A DNA stretch of 56,209 nucleotides, from the NCBI GenBank assembly GCA_005778835.1, contig SXMG01000022.1, positions 1 through 56,209 on the forward strand, in the 5' to 3' direction. The translations under genes and the position numbers were made by a program. Positions 32,400 to 49,560 of the stretch are shown piece by piece (the first letter of the stretch is position 1; the number at the start of each line of letters is the position of its first letter). The notes below the pieces were generated by a model. The model was not told where the DNA came from and ran no database searches. It worked only from the letters and a program-made list of their open reading frames with translations. This DNA comes from Actinomycetota bacterium. Lineage in GTDB: Bacteria > Actinomycetota > Actinomycetes > Actinomycetales > Microbacteriaceae.

Positions 32400-33523
32400 C
32401 GAGCGGCCCTGCGCGAGTGACCGGTGGAGGCACTGTGCCTATGGTCGCCGCCACCCTGGTGGGCGGCGGCTTTATGGGCGAGGTGCACGCACGCGCGCTG
32501 CGCGCGGCGGGCATCCCGATCGTCGGTGTCGCCTCGTCGTCGGCGGCGAGCGCCGAGCGGGCCGCCGAGCGGCTGGGCATCGAGCGCGCCTACGCGAGCA
32601 CCGACGAGCTGCTCGCTGACGACACCGTGACCCTCGTGCACGTGCTCACCCCGAACGACACGCACGCTCCACTCGCGGCCGCCGCCCTGGCGGCAGGCAA
32701 GCACGTCGTGTGCGAGAAGCCCCTCGCGACCTCGAGCGCCGACGCTCGCGCACTCGTCGAGCAGGCCGCCACGACCGACCGCATCACGTCGGTGCCGTTC
32801 GTCTACCGCTTCCACCCCATGGTGCGCGAGGCTCGCGACCGCATCGCGCGCGGTGAGACCGGCCGTCTGCTCTCGGTGCAGGGCGCCTACCTGCAGGATT
32901 GGCTGCTCGCCGCCGACGACGACAACTGGCGCGTGGACGCCGCCTCGGGCGGGCCGTCGCGCGCCTTCGCTGACATCGGCAGCCACCTGTGCGACCTGCT
33001 CGAGTTCATCGCGGGCGAGCGCATCACGCGGCTCACCGCACGCACCCGCACGGTGCACGCCGAGCGAGGCGGGCACCCCGTCGCGACGGAAGACCTCGTC
33101 GGCGTGCTCGCCGAGCTCGAGGGCGGCGCGGTCGTGAGCCTGCTCGTCTCGCAAGTCGCGCCCGGCCGCAAGAACGGGCTCGTGCTCGAGCTGCACGGCG
33201 AGACCGAGAGCCTGCGGTTCGTGCAAGAGCGCCCCGAAGAGCTGTGGATCGGCCGCCGCCGCGAGAGCCTGCTGCAGCTGCGCAACCCCGACGAGCTGCA
33301 GGGCGACGCTGCGCGGTTGAGCGTGCTGCCGGCAGGGCATCCGCTCGGGTATCAAGACGCGTTCACGGCGTTCGTCGCCGACACCGTGCGATCGATTCGC
33401 GAGGGCGGCGCCGTGGATGCCCTCCCCGGGTTCACCGACGGCCTGCGAGCTGCCCAGCTCACCGAGGCCGTGCTCGACTCGTCGGCCCGCGACAGCTGGG
33501 TCGACCTGCCCGCCCTGACCTGA
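32396..33523 (+). CDS. Gfo/Idh/MocA family NAD(P)-dependent oxidoreductase
   Basis: A 375-residue sugar oxidoreductase, distinct from its neighbour. It has VAATLVGGGFMGEVHA as the Rossmann motif, AGKHVVCEKPLAT with the EKP lysine, and RAFADIGSHLCDLLEF with the catalytic Asp and His. The GTG at 32396 overlaps the previous stop (GTGA); a GTG at 32435 or ATG at 32441, after GGTGGAGG, would give a protein starting right at the Rossmann fold and is a credible alternative. Third gene of the plus-strand operon. Confidence 0.9.
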   Translation: MTSGPARVTGGGTVPMVAATLVGGGFMGEVHARALRAAGIPIVGVASSSAASAERAAERLGIERAYASTDELLADDTVTLVHVLTPNDTHAPLAAAALAAGKHVVCEKPLATSSADARALVEQAATTDRITSVPFVYRFHPMVREARDRIARGETGRLLSVQGAYLQDWLLAADDDNWRVDAASGGPSRAFADIGSHLCDLLEFIAGERITRLTARTRTVHAERGGHPVATEDLVGVLAELEGGAVVSLLVSQVAPGRKNGLVLELHGETESLRFVQERPEELWIGRRRESLLQLRNPDELQGDAARLSVLPAGHPLGYQDAFTAFVADTVRSIREGGAVDALPGFTDGLRAAQLTEAVLDSSARDSWVDLPALT

Positions 33524-33571
33524 CGCACCCGTCTCGAACACCGCCGTTCACCCCAGAAACGAGGAGCACCG

Positions 33572-34582
33572 ATGAGCACGCATCCTGTCACCCTGTTCAC
33601 CGGCCAGTGGGCCGACCTGACCCTCGAAGAGGTGGCCGAGCTCGCGGCAGGCTGGGGCTACGACGGCCTCGAGATCGCGGCCTCGGGCGAGCACCTCGAC
33701 GTGCAGCGCATCGTCGAAGACGACGCCTACCTCGCCGAGCGCAAGGCCATTCTCGATCGGCACGGACTGCAGCTGCACGCCATCTCGCACCACCTCGCGG
33801 GGCAGGCAGTGTGCGATGACCCCATCGACTTCCGGCACCAGGCGATCCTGTCGAGCCGGGTGTGGGGCGATGGCGAGGCCGAGGGTGTGCGCCAGCGTGC
33901 TGCTACCGAGCTGCAGTACGCCGCCCGAGCGGCACGGCGACTCGGTGTCGACACCGTGGTCGGCTTCACCGGCTCAAGCATCTGGCAGTACGTCGCGATG
34001 TTCCCGCCCGTGCCCGCCGAGCGCATCGACGAGGGCTACGCCGACTTCGCCCGCCGCTGGAACCCGATTCTCGACGTCTTCGACAGCGAGGGCGTGCGCT
34101 TCGCCCACGAGGTGCACCCCGGCGAGATCGCCTACGACTACTGGACGAGCGTTCGCGCCCTTGAGGCGATCGACCACCGCGAGGCCTTCGGCTTCAACTG
34201 GGATCCGAGCCACATGATGTGGCAGAACATCGACCCCGTCGGCTTCATCGTCGACTTCGCCGACCGCATCTACCACGTCGACTGCAAAGACACGCGGTTG
34301 CGCCCGCAGAACGGCCGGGCGGGCGTCATGGGCTCGCACCTGCCGTGGGGCGACCCGAAGCGCGGCTGGGACTTCGTCTCGACCGGGCACGGCGACGTGC
34401 CCTGGGAAGACTCGTTCCGCGCGCTCAAGGCGATCGGCTACGCGGGTCCCATCTCGATCGAGTGGGAAGACGCGGGCATGAGCCGCCTGCACGGCGCAGC
34501 CGAGGCGGTGCAGTTCGTGCGCTCGCTGCTGTGGGATCTTCCCGAGCAGTCGTTCGACGCGGCCTTCTCGAACCAGAGCTGA
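33572..34582 (+). CDS. Sugar isomerase/epimerase-like TIM barrel (AP_endonuc_2 family), possible 3-keto-glycoside lyase
   Basis: A 336-residue TIM barrel. The N-terminus reads WGYDGLEIAASGEHLD; metal ligands are suggested by FAHEVHPGEIAYDYW (Glu), FNWDPSHMMW (Asp), YHVDCKD (His) and ISIEWEDAG (Glu). GAGGAG lies 7 nt before the ATG. Length and motif pattern resemble proteins annotated as sugar phosphate isomerase that occur with Gfo/Idh/MocA oxidoreductases, including catalytic subunits of C-glycoside deglycosidases. No small partner subunit (DUF6379-type) is seen here. Last gene of the operon, convergent to the FAH gene. Confidence 0.85.
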   Translation: MSTHPVTLFTGQWADLTLEEVAELAAGWGYDGLEIAASGEHLDVQRIVEDDAYLAERKAILDRHGLQLHAISHHLAGQAVCDDPIDFRHQAILSSRVWGDGEAEGVRQRAATELQYAARAARRLGVDTVVGFTGSSIWQYVAMFPPVPAERIDEGYADFARRWNPILDVFDSEGVRFAHEVHPGEIAYDYWTSVRALEAIDHREAFGFNWDPSHMMWQNIDPVGFIVDFADRIYHVDCKDTRLRPQNGRAGVMGSHLPWGDPKRGWDFVSTGHGDVPWEDSFRALKAIGYAGPISIEWEDAGMSRLHGAAEAVQFVRSLLWDLPEQSFDAAFSNQS

Positions 34583-34613
34583 GCGGCGTCGCGGCGCAGG
34601 CGCGCAGGGCAGA

Positions 34614-35501
34614 TCAGCGCGGCGGCGCGAGCGTCTGCCGCTGCTCGCCCAGCCCGTCGATGCCGAGCGTCATGACGTCGCCCACGTTCAGGTAGGTCGG
34701 CGGCGTCATGCCGAGCCCCACGCCCGGAGGGGTTCCGGTGTTGATGAGGTCGCCGGGCTCGAGCACGAGGAATTGGCTCAAGTAGTGCACGATCACGAAC
34801 GGGTCGAAGATCATCGTCGAGGTCGACCCGGTCTGCCGCCGCTCGCCGTTGACGTCGAGCCACATGCCGAGCGCCATCACGTCGTCGAGCTCGTCGGGCG
34901 TCGCGAGCCACGGCCCGGCCGGGTTGAACGTCTCGGCCGACTTGCCCTTCGCCCACTGCCCGCCGCGCTCGATCTGGAACGCCCGCTCGCTCACATCGTT
35001 CACCACGACATAGCCGGCGATGTGCTCGCGCGCCTGCTCAGGCGAATCGAGGTAGCTCGTGCGCTTTCCGATCACGATGCCCAGCTCGACCTCCCAGTCG
35101 AGCTTCGTCGCGCCGCGCGGCATGATCACGTCGTCGTGCGGCCCGACGAGCGTGTTCGGGCTCTTCGTGAACAGAATGGGCTCGTCGGGCACGGCCATAC
35201 CCGACTCGGCCGCGTGGTCGGAGTAGTTGAGGCCGATGCAGAGAATCTGGTGCGGGCGGGCGATCGGCGCGCCGATGCGCTCGGCCGATCCGTCGGGCCC
35301 GACGAACGGATGCACGCTGCCGGCCGCGATGCGCTCAGCGACGACCTGCTCGAGACGGAGCATCCCGCCGCCGGTGGACGACGAACCGAAGAAGGCCTCA
35401 TCGAAGTCGGGCACGACGTCGCTGACGTCGACGTAGGAGGTCTCGTCAACCCGCACGACGGGCTTCTCGTGACCCGCGGGGCCGAGGCGCATGAGTTTCA
35501 T
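34614..35501 (-). CDS. Fumarylacetoacetate hydrolase family protein, 2,4-diketo-3-deoxy sugar acid hydrolase-like
   Basis: A 295-residue FAH-family hydrolase. The metal ligands are Glu137 and Glu139 in DWEVELGIVIGK and Asp169 in VVNDVSERAFQ; QWAKGKSAETFNPAGPWL and LINTGTPPGVGLGM follow. Together with LCIGLNYSDHAAESG, these match the branch that cleaves 2,4-diketo-3-deoxy-L-fuconate or -rhamnonate to pyruvate and L-lactate. The stop of the SDR gene lies 10 nt upstream. It is the last gene of the six-gene operon starting at 45742. The precise keto acid is inferred. Confidence 0.87.
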   Translation of the reverse strand: MKLMRLGPAGHEKPVVRVDETSYVDVSDVVPDFDEAFFGSSSTGGGMLRLEQVVAERIAAGSVHPFVGPDGSAERIGAPIARPHQILCIGLNYSDHAAESGMAVPDEPILFTKSPNTLVGPHDDVIMPRGATKLDWEVELGIVIGKRTSYLDSPEQAREHIAGYVVVNDVSERAFQIERGGQWAKGKSAETFNPAGPWLATPDELDDVMALGMWLDVNGERRQTGSTSTMIFDPFVIVHYLSQFLVLEPGDLINTGTPPGVGLGMTPPTYLNVGDVMTLGIDGLGEQRQTLAPPR

Positions 35502-35511
35502 GGGGTTCTTT

Positions 35512-36191
35512 CTAGTAGGTGGCGCGGCCGCCGCTGATGTCGTAGACGGCGCCGGTCGAGAAGCTCACCTTGTCAGACGTCAGCCACGCGACGAGCTCGG
35601 CCACCTCATCGGCGCGGCCGACTCGCTTCATGGGGATGAGGTCGGTGATGTACTGCAGCACGCCCGGGTCGGTCGTGGCGTTCATCGGGGTGTCGATGAC
35701 GGCCGGCGCGATGACGTTGACGAGCACGCCGGTCTGCGCGAGCTCTTTGCCGACCGACTTCGTGAGCGCGATGACGGCCCCCTTGGTCGCCGAGTAGGCG
35801 GCGAGGTTCGGGTTGCCGTCTTTGCCCGCCATCGAGGCGAAGTTGACGATGCGGCCCCAACCGCGCTCGACCATGGCGGGCGCGAACGCGCGGATGGTCG
35901 ACACCGTGCCCATGAGGTTGACGTCGACCGTGCGCCGCCACTCGTCAGGTGTGGTCTCGAGCAGGGGCTTGTTCGGCCCGACGATGCCGGCGCAGTTCAC
36001 GAGGATGTCGACGGCTCCGACCGCGGCCGCCATCGCCTGCACGGCCGCGTCGTCAGAGATGTCGACCTGCTGATCGGCCGCGTCAGAGAGATCGGCCGTG
36101 ATGACCTCGATGCCGTCAGCGCGCAGACGCTCGGCGGTCGCCGCACCGAGTCCGCTCGCGCCGCCCGTGATGAGCGCGCGCCGAGCGCCGG

Positions 36192-36195
<4 letters not shown>
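35512..36195 (-). CDS. SDR oxidoreductase, likely 2-keto-3-deoxy sugar acid dehydrogenase
   Basis: A 227-residue classical short-chain dehydrogenase: LITGGASGLG cofactor motif, NCAG, catalytic Ser in NFASMAGKDG and YSATK. The short spacing after the cofactor Asp (ITADLSD) suggests NAD preference. Located directly before the FAH gene, it fits the dehydrogenase that oxidises a 2-keto-3-deoxy sugar acid at C4, giving the substrate of the FAH enzyme. It begins with a GTG overlapping the upstream stop (GTGA). The step is inferred from context, not from sequence alone. Confidence 0.88.
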
Positions 36196-43632
<7,437 letters not shown>

Positions 43633-43678
43633 GCGGGCCTTCTGCGTGAGTGGTCGGTGCGGGGTGCGGGCGAGGTGG

Positions 43679-45742
43679 CTAGGAGACCGGGGCGATGAGC
43701 AGCAGCCACGACGTGACGGCCTCGTCGCCGAGCGGCACGATGCCATCATCGAGCAGTTCGGCGCCCGAAATGCGGCGAATCTCGCCGTCGGCGAGATCGG
43801 TCACGGTGTAGATCGCGTCAGGCTCGATGCCGCGCGGGTACACGGAGTGCGGGCGCGTGCCACCCGGCAGCACGAAGGCGCCGATGAGCATGCGGCCGTC
43901 GGGGTGGGTGAGCTGCATGCTCGGCGCGCGCTCGCCGAAGCCGCCGCGCTCGGGCGTCGGGGTCAGGGGCTGCAGCACGCCGTCGCGCACGAACGGCACG
44001 ATCTCCCGCCGGAAGAGCTCGACGTGCACCCGCAGCCGCTCGAACAGCTCGGGCCGCAGCTCGGGCAGACGCAGGCTCACGCCGAAGCGGTGCAGCATCG
44101 CCGCGCGCAGCGTCGTGTCGAAGTCATCGGTGCTGAGCGTCGCCCAGTCGAGGTAGGCGGGCGGGAAGTCGCCGCGCCACTGCGACCACGACCAATGCAG
44201 AATGCCGATGGGCGGCAGCAGGTTGCGCACGCCCCAGAGCACCTCGAGGTGGTGATCGGTGTAGTCGGGGTCGCTCAAGAAGAAGCCGTGCACGTGGCGG
44301 GCGAGCCCGAGGTCGATGCGCAGGCCGCCCGACGAGCACGACTCGAGCATGATCTCGGGGTGCCGGCTGCGCACCTCGTCGAGCACGGAGTAGAGCCCCT
44401 CGTAGTGCCGCAGCAGCCCGTCACGCGCGCCGTGCCCGTGGTCGGTGCGCGTGCAGCCCGCGTCGGGGTCGATGTTGAAGTCGAGCTTGATCCAGCGCGC
44501 ACCGGTCGTCGTGATGAGCGTGCTCATCGATTCGAGCACGTGCTCGCGGCCGGCGGGCGAACCCAGGCAGACGTAGCCCAAAAAAGTGGTGTCCTCGTCG
44601 TCGAGCGACTCGGTCTGCACGCGGTACGAGGGGTCGGGGCGGCGGCCCTCGACCGAGTGCGCCATGGCCTCAGGTTTGGCGGCGCGCAGCAGCGAGTGCG
44701 CGCCGACGGCCTCGGCCTCGATCCACATGCCCGGCAGCACGCCCGCATCGCGGATGCTCTGCCCGAGCGCCTCGAGCCCCGACGGGAACCTCGCGGTGTT
44801 GACGCTCGACCAGTCGCCGCGCTGCTCCTGCCAGCTGCTCGTCGGATCGGCGGCGCCGAACCAGCCGGCATCGACCGTCGCGATCTCGATGCCCAGCTCG
44901 GCGGCGGCGCGCGCGTTCTCGGCGATGACCTGCTCGTTGACCTCCTGGTCTTCGTAGGGCCACCAGTGGTTCCACTCGACGGGCACGCCGTCGGTGAACG
45001 GCGTGCGGGGCAGCCAGTCGGCGGCGACGGCGCGCTGCAGGGCGACGGCAGCCGCATCCAGGTCAGCGGCGATCGTCAGCACCACGCTCGGAGCGACCAC
45101 CGATTCGCCCGGCGCGAGCTCAACCGCGAACTGCCACGGCGAGATGCCGGCCGTGAGGTAGCCCACGGCCATCGCGTGAATGTGCCAGTTGCCGCTGTAG
45201 GCGGGGGCGATCGTGAGGGCGCCCGCTTCCGCGTGGGCCCCGGGGCCGCTGTCGCCGCCGCGCTCGAGGCCGAGCCACGGGATCATGCCGTGCGAACTGC
45301 GGCCCGAGCGGCTCTCGAGCACGAGGTGGTGGCCGGCGTGCCCGCGGATCGGCCGGAACTCGTCGCCCCACGCACTCGCGAAGGCGTGCGTGCGCCAGGT
45401 GGCGCCGACGCTGAGCGAGAGCGGGTCCATGCGCGTGATCGTCACCGGATGCTCGCCGTCGTTGCGCAGCGTGAGCGCGCACTCCCACACGGGCTGGCCG
45501 GCGACCCGGCGAGCGCTCCACGCGGCGTGCACGGTCGCGCCCTCGCGCAGCCCGGCGAGGGTTCCGTCGAGGGCGACGAGCTCGTCGGTCGCACTGCTCA
45601 CCGCGGCCTCGACCCACGCCGATGCGACTCGGCCGTCGACCTCGACCATGAGGGGCGACACATCACTGAGAATCGAGTCGCCGAGTGAGACCGTGACGCG
45701 ACCTCCGTCGTCAGAACGGGCGCGCAACATTGCGTGGGTCAT
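43679..45742 (-). CDS. GH36 alpha-galactosidase-like enzyme
   Basis: A 687-residue family 36 glycosidase. The N-terminal beta-supersandwich is followed by a TIM barrel with VEWNHWWPY, the nucleophile motif WIKLDFNID (Asp421), LESCSSGGLRIDLG and the acid/base region FFLSDPDYTDHH (Asp491 to Asp496). The motifs depart somewhat from classic alpha-galactosidases (KWD and SDN), so alpha-N-acetylgalactosaminidase or another specificity is possible. GAGGA lies 7 nt before the ATG. It heads the six-gene glycan operon under shared operator site B, and it is divergent from the Gfo/Idh/MocA-ThuA operon. Confidence 0.9.
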   Translation of the reverse strand: MTHAMLRARSDDGGRVTVSLGDSILSDVSPLMVEVDGRVASAWVEAAVSSATDELVALDGTLAGLREGATVHAAWSARRVAGQPVWECALTLRNDGEHPVTITRMDPLSLSVGATWRTHAFASAWGDEFRPIRGHAGHHLVLESRSGRSSHGMIPWLGLERGGDSGPGAHAEAGALTIAPAYSGNWHIHAMAVGYLTAGISPWQFAVELAPGESVVAPSVVLTIAADLDAAAVALQRAVAADWLPRTPFTDGVPVEWNHWWPYEDQEVNEQVIAENARAAAELGIEIATVDAGWFGAADPTSSWQEQRGDWSSVNTARFPSGLEALGQSIRDAGVLPGMWIEAEAVGAHSLLRAAKPEAMAHSVEGRRPDPSYRVQTESLDDEDTTFLGYVCLGSPAGREHVLESMSTLITTTGARWIKLDFNIDPDAGCTRTDHGHGARDGLLRHYEGLYSVLDEVRSRHPEIMLESCSSGGLRIDLGLARHVHGFFLSDPDYTDHHLEVLWGVRNLLPPIGILHWSWSQWRGDFPPAYLDWATLSTDDFDTTLRAAMLHRFGVSLRLPELRPELFERLRVHVELFRREIVPFVRDGVLQPLTPTPERGGFGERAPSMQLTHPDGRMLIGAFVLPGGTRPHSVYPRGIEPDAIYTVTDLADGEIRRISGAELLDDGIVPLGDEAVTSWLLLIAPVS

Positions 45743-45764
45743 CAGGGGTCCTCACAGGTAGGCT

Positions 45765-45779
45765 TTACATCATACCTAA
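45765..45779 (-). promoter_or_regulatory. Shared TATGAT operator-promoter, site B
   Basis: TTACATCATACCTAA on the plus strand; read leftward it contains TATGAT (45774-45769) as -10 for the GH36 operon. It lies in the 76-bp space between divergent GH36 and Gfo/Idh/MocA genes, so one bound regulator could control both. Its first 14 bases are identical to site C. Confidence 0.65.
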
Positions 45780-45818
45780 GGGTCCAGGCCCACCGCACTC
45801 TTCTCAAGGGAATCCACC

Positions 45819-46925
45819 GTGGCATCCACTCCTCCTCGATCGACCCCTGACGTGCTGCGCGTCGGCGTCGTCGGCCTCGGCTACGCCGGCACCACCCACC
45901 TGACCTCGTTCGCTGGCATCCCCGGCGTGCAGGTCGTGGCGCTCGCCGGTAAAGAGACCGATCGCCTGGCCCTGCTCGGCGCCGAGTACAACCTGCCCCA
46001 CCTCTTCGAAGACTGGGAAGAGCTCGTGGCCCTGCCCGACCTCGACATCGTGAGCATCGCGACACCCAACGCGCTGCACCACCCCATCGCCGTCGCGGCG
46101 CTCGCTGCGGGCAAGCACGTCTTCTGCGAGAAGCCGCTCGCCCTCGACACCGCGCAAGCCGCCGAGATGGTGCAGGCCGCGAAGACCCACGACCGCGTGC
46201 TCGAAGTGGCGTTCAACCACCGGCGCCGCGCCGACGTGCAGTTCGCCCGCCGCTACCTCGAGACCGAGGGCATCGGGCGCATCTACCACTCGCGCGCGAC
46301 GTGGAAGCGCCGCTCGGGCATTCCCGGCCTGCGCTCGTGGTTCACGAGCAAGACCATGGCCGGCGGCGGGGCGCTCATCGACCTCGGGCCGCACGTGCTC
46401 GACTCGCTGCTGTTCCTTCTCGGCGAGCCGCGCGTCGTCGCGGTGAGCGCCGTGACGCACGGCGAGTTGGGCCGCGCGGGCTACGGCGCCATGAACCGGC
46501 AGGAGCAGATGGCCTCCGACACGGGCAGCTTCGAGGTCGAAGACCTCGCGAGCGCGCTGTTCCGGCTCGACGACGGCTCGAGCGTCGCCTTCGAGATCAC
46601 CTGGGCCGGTCACACCGTCGACGACGAAGACATCTCGATCGAGCTGCTCGGCGTCGACGGCGGAGTGCGCCTCTTCGTGCCGCGCTATGCGAGCGACGAC
46701 ACGCTTCGCATGTACCGCGACGTCGACGGCGTCGCGGTGACGCTCACGCCCGAGGTGCACGTGCCGGGCGGCGAGCATCCGATCGTCATCGCGGAGTTCG
46801 TCGAGGCCGTGAGGGGCGGCGACTGGGATGCCCACCGCGGCGACTTCGCCCTGCACCGCACCGCCGTGCTCGACGCCTGCTACCGCTCGGCCGACGAGGG
46901 CAGAGAGGTCAGACTGGAGTCATGA
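45819..46925 (+). CDS. Gfo/Idh/MocA family oxidoreductase (ThuB-like)
   Basis: A 368-residue sugar oxidoreductase with [17 protein letters not shown] at the N-terminus, [13 protein letters not shown], and [16 protein letters not shown], where Asp and His are in the catalytic positions. The start is a GTG with AAGGG 8 nt upstream. It is followed with a 4-nt overlap by a ThuA-like gene; such ThuA/ThuB pairs oxidise disaccharides to 3-keto derivatives in rhizobia. It is divergent from the GH36 operon. The substrate is inferred to be an oligosaccharide or glycoside from this locus. Confidence 0.9.
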   Translation: MASTPPRSTPDVLRVGVVGLGYAGTTHLTSFAGIPGVQVVALAGKETDRLALLGAEYNLPHLFEDWEELVALPDLDIVSIATPNALHHPIAVAALAAGKHVFCEKPLALDTAQAAEMVQAAKTHDRVLEVAFNHRRRADVQFARRYLETEGIGRIYHSRATWKRRSGIPGLRSWFTSKTMAGGGALIDLGPHVLDSLLFLLGEPRVVAVSAVTHGELGRAGYGAMNRQEQMASDTGSFEVEDLASALFRLDDGSSVAFEITWAGHTVDDEDISIELLGVDGGVRLFVPRYASDDTLRMYRDVDGVAVTLTPEVHVPGGEHPIVIAEFVEAVRGGDWDAHRGDFALHRTAVLDACYRSADEGREVRLES

Positions 46926-47680
46926 CAACCCCTGCTCAGGCACCCCTGCGCGTGACGGTCTGGAACGAGAACCGTCACGAGAACTACCCCGACTCGCTCA
47001 CCGCCAAGTTGTATCCGACGGGGATGCATGGCGCGATTGCCGAAGGGCTGACCGAGCTGCTCGGCGACTCCGTCGAGGTGCGCACCGCGACGCTCGACGA
47101 GCCCGAGCACGGGCTGCCGCAGTCAGTGGTCGATGCGACCGATGTGCTGCTGTGGTGGGGCCACGAGGCGCACCCCGAGGTCGACGACGCGGTCGTCGAG
47201 CGGGTCTACGACGCGGTGCTCGGCGGCATGGGCATCATCGTGCTGCACTCGGGCCACTACTCGAAGATCTTCAAGAAGCTCATGGGCACGAGCTGCTCGC
47301 TGCGCTGGCGCAACGACGGCGACCGCGAGGTCGTGTGGACGGTCGACCCGACCCACCCGATCGCCGCCGGCGTGCCCGACCCGCTCGTCATCGAGGCGCA
47401 GGAGATGTACGGCGAGTTCTTCGACATCCCCACCCCCGACGAGCTCATCTTCATCTCGTCGTTCACGGGCGGCGAGGTGTTCCGCTCGGGCGCGACGTGG
47501 ACTCGCGGCCACGGGCGCGTCTTCTACTTCTCGCCGGGCGATCAGGAGTACCCCGTGTATCAGCACGCGGGCATCCGTCGCGTGATCGCCAACGGCGTGC
47601 AGTGGGCCGCCCCCACCCGCCGGGGCCCCGCGATCGACGCGACGTTCCACGAGCGCGGCTGGTTCGACGGCGCGCAGTAG
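46922..47680 (+). CDS. ThuA-like protein
   Basis: A 252-residue ThuA domain protein with a glutamine-amidotransferase-like fold. Family marks: [10 protein letters not shown] at the N-terminus, [37 protein letters not shown], and [16 protein letters not shown] near the C-terminus. It has no signal peptide. ThuA proteins accompany Gfo/Idh/MocA enzymes in sugar oxidation loci, including trehalose and sucrose utilisation, but their exact reaction is not settled. The ATG at 46922 overlaps the previous stop (ATGA). It is followed by a strong hairpin. Confidence 0.88.
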   Translation: MTTPAQAPLRVTVWNENRHENYPDSLTAKLYPTGMHGAIAEGLTELLGDSVEVRTATLDEPEHGLPQSVVDATDVLLWWGHEAHPEVDDAVVERVYDAVLGGMGIIVLHSGHYSKIFKKLMGTSCSLRWRNDGDREVVWTVDPTHPIAAGVPDPLVIEAQEMYGEFFDIPTPDELIFISSFTGGEVFRSGATWTRGHGRVFYFSPGDQEYPVYQHAGIRRVIANGVQWAAPTRRGPAIDATFHERGWFDGAQ

Positions 47681-47690
47681 CGAGAACGGA

Positions 47691-47730
47691 CTCGCGAGGC
47701 CGGGTGCCTGAGGCAGCCCGACCCCGCGAG
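47691..47730. terminator. Hairpin terminator between convergent operons
   Basis: Long arms CTCGCGAGGCCGGGTGCC (47691-47708) and GGCAGCCCGACCCCGCGAG (47712-47730) pair with small bulges around a TGA loop, followed on the plus strand by CGTCGTTCTT. It lies between the ThuA gene and the convergent permease gene and may work in both directions. Confidence 0.7.
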
Positions 47731-47752
47731 CGTCGTTCTTCGGCGTCGCGCC

Positions 47753-48604
47753 TTAGCGGCTGACGCCGACCTGCAGCCCCTGCATGACGTACTTCGACGC
47801 GAAGATCAGCAGCAGCAGGGGCACAGAAGCGGTGATGAACAAGCCTGCCGACACCAACGGCTGATCGGTCAAGAACCGAGTGCCGATGCTGGCGAGTGTG
47901 GGTGTGAGCAGCTTCATCGACTGTTCGGGAATGAGGATGAGCGCCCAGAGCAGCTCATTCCAGACCCCGAGAAACTGCAAGACCGCCAGGGTGGCGATGC
48001 CGCTGGAACCCATGGGCATGACGATCGACCAGAGCGTGCGGAAGAAGCCTGCGCCATCGATGCGCGCGGCCTCGATCACCTCGACCGGAATACCTCGGAA
48101 CGAGAGCGACAGGAAGAACACCGCGAAGGGCAAGGCGCTCGACACGTAGACGAGAATCAGCCCCCAGTAGTTTCCGACGAGGCCCAAGCGGGCCAGCATC
48201 ACGTAGGTCGGAATGATGAGGACCGCGCCTGGAATGAGCATGAGCGATACGAACGCGGCGGTCGCGTACTTGGCCCCCGGCACCGGGTACTTCGCGAGGG
48301 CGTAGCCCGCGAGGGTCGCCAGAATCAGCACGAGTGCGATCGTGACGACGGCGACATACAAACTGTTCAAGAAGGCTTGACCGACGCCGTACGACTCGAG
48401 GAGGCGCAGGTAGTTGTCGAACGTCCACTCCCCCGGCAGGCCGAACGGGTCTCGCAGATAGTCGACGTTGGGTCGCGCCGAGGTGATGATGACGAAGTAG
48501 AGCGGGTAGACGATCGAGATCGCCACGAGCGCCAAGACGATGAACACCGGCCCGTTCGCGCGTCCTGACGTGAGGCGCTTGCTGATGATGGTGTCTTCCG
48601 CCAT
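47753..48604 (-). CDS. CUT1 ABC sugar transporter permease (MalG type)
   Basis: A 283-residue inner-membrane permease with about six helices and the EAA loop EVIEAARIDGAGFFRTLW near residue 170. The start lies 2 nt after the stop of the partner permease. Third gene of the second CUT1 uptake operon, which has no ATPase gene. Its partners and shared regulation suggest import of the glycan fragments handled by the surrounding glycosidases. Confidence 0.92.
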   Translation of the reverse strand: MAEDTIISKRLTSGRANGPVFIVLALVAISIVYPLYFVIITSARPNVDYLRDPFGLPGEWTFDNYLRLLESYGVGQAFLNSLYVAVVTIALVLILATLAGYALAKYPVPGAKYATAAFVSLMLIPGAVLIIPTYVMLARLGLVGNYWGLILVYVSSALPFAVFFLSLSFRGIPVEVIEAARIDGAGFFRTLWSIVMPMGSSGIATLAVLQFLGVWNELLWALILIPEQSMKLLTPTLASIGTRFLTDQPLVSAGLFITASVPLLLLIFASKYVMQGLQVGVSR

Positions 48605-48606
48605 GG

Positions 48607-49560
48607 TCAGTCCTCCTCCTGCAACTTGAACACCTTGTTCTGCAGCAGGGTCAAGATGCCGATGAACAGGAACAGCATGACGGCGAGCGCCGCCCCCGAA
48701 CCGAGATTGGAACTCGAGAAGGCCCTCAAGTAGACGAGGTAGTCAATGGTGGTCGTGTCATACCCGGGCCCTCCGGCGGTCATGACGAACACGAACCCGA
48801 AGAGACCGGTGAAGGTGTAGATCACGTTGATGATGAAGACGAAGCCCAGCACGCGCCGGATGTTCGGGAGGGTGATGTACCAGAGCCTCTTCCACCAGCC
48901 AGCGCCGTCGATGGCGGCAGCTTCGAAGACGGCGGGGTTGATCGCGGTGAGGCCGGCGAACAAGAGCAGCGACATGTAGCCGAAGCCCGACCACACGAGG
49001 GCAAGAATGATGATGGCAATGGCGAGATTGCCGTCGGTGAAGAACTCCACCGGTTCGATGCCGAAGAGCCCCAGGGCTTGATTGACGCCGCCGTAGTAGC
49101 CGAAGGCGTTGCGGAACATGATGCCGATGACGGCCACCGAGAGCACGTTGGGCAGGAAGAAGATGACGCGGAAGAACTTCCACCCGCGAACCCGCTCGAA
49201 GAGCAGGATCGAGACGACGACCGCGATGAAGATGACGAGGGGAATGGCGATCAGGAACTTCAGGTTGTTGAGGAACACCTGCTGCACGATCGGGTCTGTC
49301 GCCATCGCGATGTAGTTCTCGAACCATCGCCATTCGAAGGTCAAGCCGTTCGTTCGCGTGAACGAGATGAAGAAGGCGAACGCGATCGGATACGCCGAGA
49401 AGGTCACGACGAGCAGCAGCGCGGGGAGCACGGCGAGCAGGCCGATGACCCGATCCTTCTTGTGAAGGGCCCCGGGCCGGCGGGGCTTCGCAGACGGGTC
49501 CCCGCCCGTGGGTGCCGCCGAAGCGGCACCCACGCGCGAGGTCAGAGACGCAATGCTCAC
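48607..49560 (-). CDS. CUT1 ABC sugar transporter permease (MalF type)
   Basis: A 317-residue inner-membrane permease. A polar N-terminal stretch of about 35 residues precedes the first helix (LLAVLPALLLVVTFSAYPI), and the EAA loop reads VFEAAAIDGAGWWKRLWYI near residue 215. It starts with a GTG overlapping the binding-protein stop (GTGA). Codon and sequence differ clearly from the first CUT1 system at 11-14 kb, so this is a separate transporter. Confidence 0.92.
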   Translation of the reverse strand: MSIASLTSRVGAASAAPTGGDPSAKPRRPGALHKKDRVIGLLAVLPALLLVVTFSAYPIAFAFFISFTRTNGLTFEWRWFENYIAMATDPIVQQVFLNNLKFLIAIPLVIFIAVVVSILLFERVRGWKFFRVIFFLPNVLSVAVIGIMFRNAFGYYGGVNQALGLFGIEPVEFFTDGNLAIAIIILALVWSGFGYMSLLLFAGLTAINPAVFEAAAIDGAGWWKRLWYITLPNIRRVLGFVFIINVIYTFTGLFGFVFVMTAGGPGYDTTTIDYLVYLRAFSSSNLGSGAALAVMLFLFIGILTLLQNKVFKLQEED